From JBNJEM01 sp051745935 (GTDB lineage: Bacteria; Planctomycetota; Planctomycetia; Pirellulales; Pirellulaceae), in assembly GCA_051745935.1 (NCBI GenBank), contig JBNJEM010000524.1, positions 1-5,748 on the forward strand: a stretch of 5,748 nt of DNA, given 5' to 3'. Made by a program: the position numbers and the translations under genes. Positions 5,717 through 5,748 of this stretch are shown piece after piece. The notes below the pieces were generated by a model that ran no database searches, was not told where the DNA came from, and saw only the letters and a program-made list of their open reading frames with translations. Positions within the stretch are counted from its first letter, which is position 1. Every line of letters begins with the position of its first letter.

Positions 5717-5748
5717 CCGTGGCGGTCTGGGGGGGCGGTACGCTGTAA

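Larger units (their letters stand above)
4959..5748. other. 790-bp region without a supportable gene
   Basis: The open frames here are rich in R, S, T and P, lack Shine-Dalgarno sequences and resemble no family I know. The stretch holds the oxidoreductase leader, a parS-like site (5069-5084), an 18-bp-period direct repeat (5097-5129), perfect hairpins at 5208-5231, 5468-5488 and 5692-5716, and a probable minus-strand promoter at 5343-5370. A degraded gene in 5380-5748 cannot be excluded without a search. Confidence 0.65.

Overview
The window looks like a piece of a Planctomycetota chromosome, most plausibly of the Pirellulales/Rhodopirellula type. That is inferred from gene content: a secreted formylglycine-type sulfatase, a Tat-exported Gfo/Idh/MocA oxidoreductase and a leucine-rich-repeat lipoprotein, combined with long, hairpin-rich intergenic DNA and moderately high GC. 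No 16S, housekeeping or other marker gene is present, so the placement is not proven.

All three genes are on the minus strand, so they are transcribed right to left. 4958-3480 encodes a complete 492-residue Gfo/Idh/MocA-family oxidoreductase with a twin-arginine signal. A 586-bp gap (2894-3479) holds its probable terminator, several inverted repeats and the leader of the next gene. 2893-1520 encodes a complete 457-residue LRR lipoprotein with a doubled lipobox. 82 bp further on, 1437-1 encodes a sulfatase that runs off the left edge (479 residues visible, C-terminus missing). The 790 bp at the right (4959-5748) contain no gene I can support. They hold a probable minus-strand promoter, a good match to the core of the ParB-binding site parS, short direct repeats and several perfect hairpins, two of which share the same 10-base arm.

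The sulfatase and the oxidoreductase fit an exported polysaccharide or sulfated-glycan degradation role, which is common in marine planctomycetes, but no substrate can be read from the sequence. The LRR gene and the sulfatase gene may be co-transcribed (82-bp gap, no terminator seen between them). The oxidoreductase gene appears to be a separate transcription unit. I did not find a clear undescribed system. The items most worth checking are the parS-like site, the tandem lipobox, the SD-covering hairpins in front of the LRR gene and the repeated hairpins in the right-hand intergenic region.
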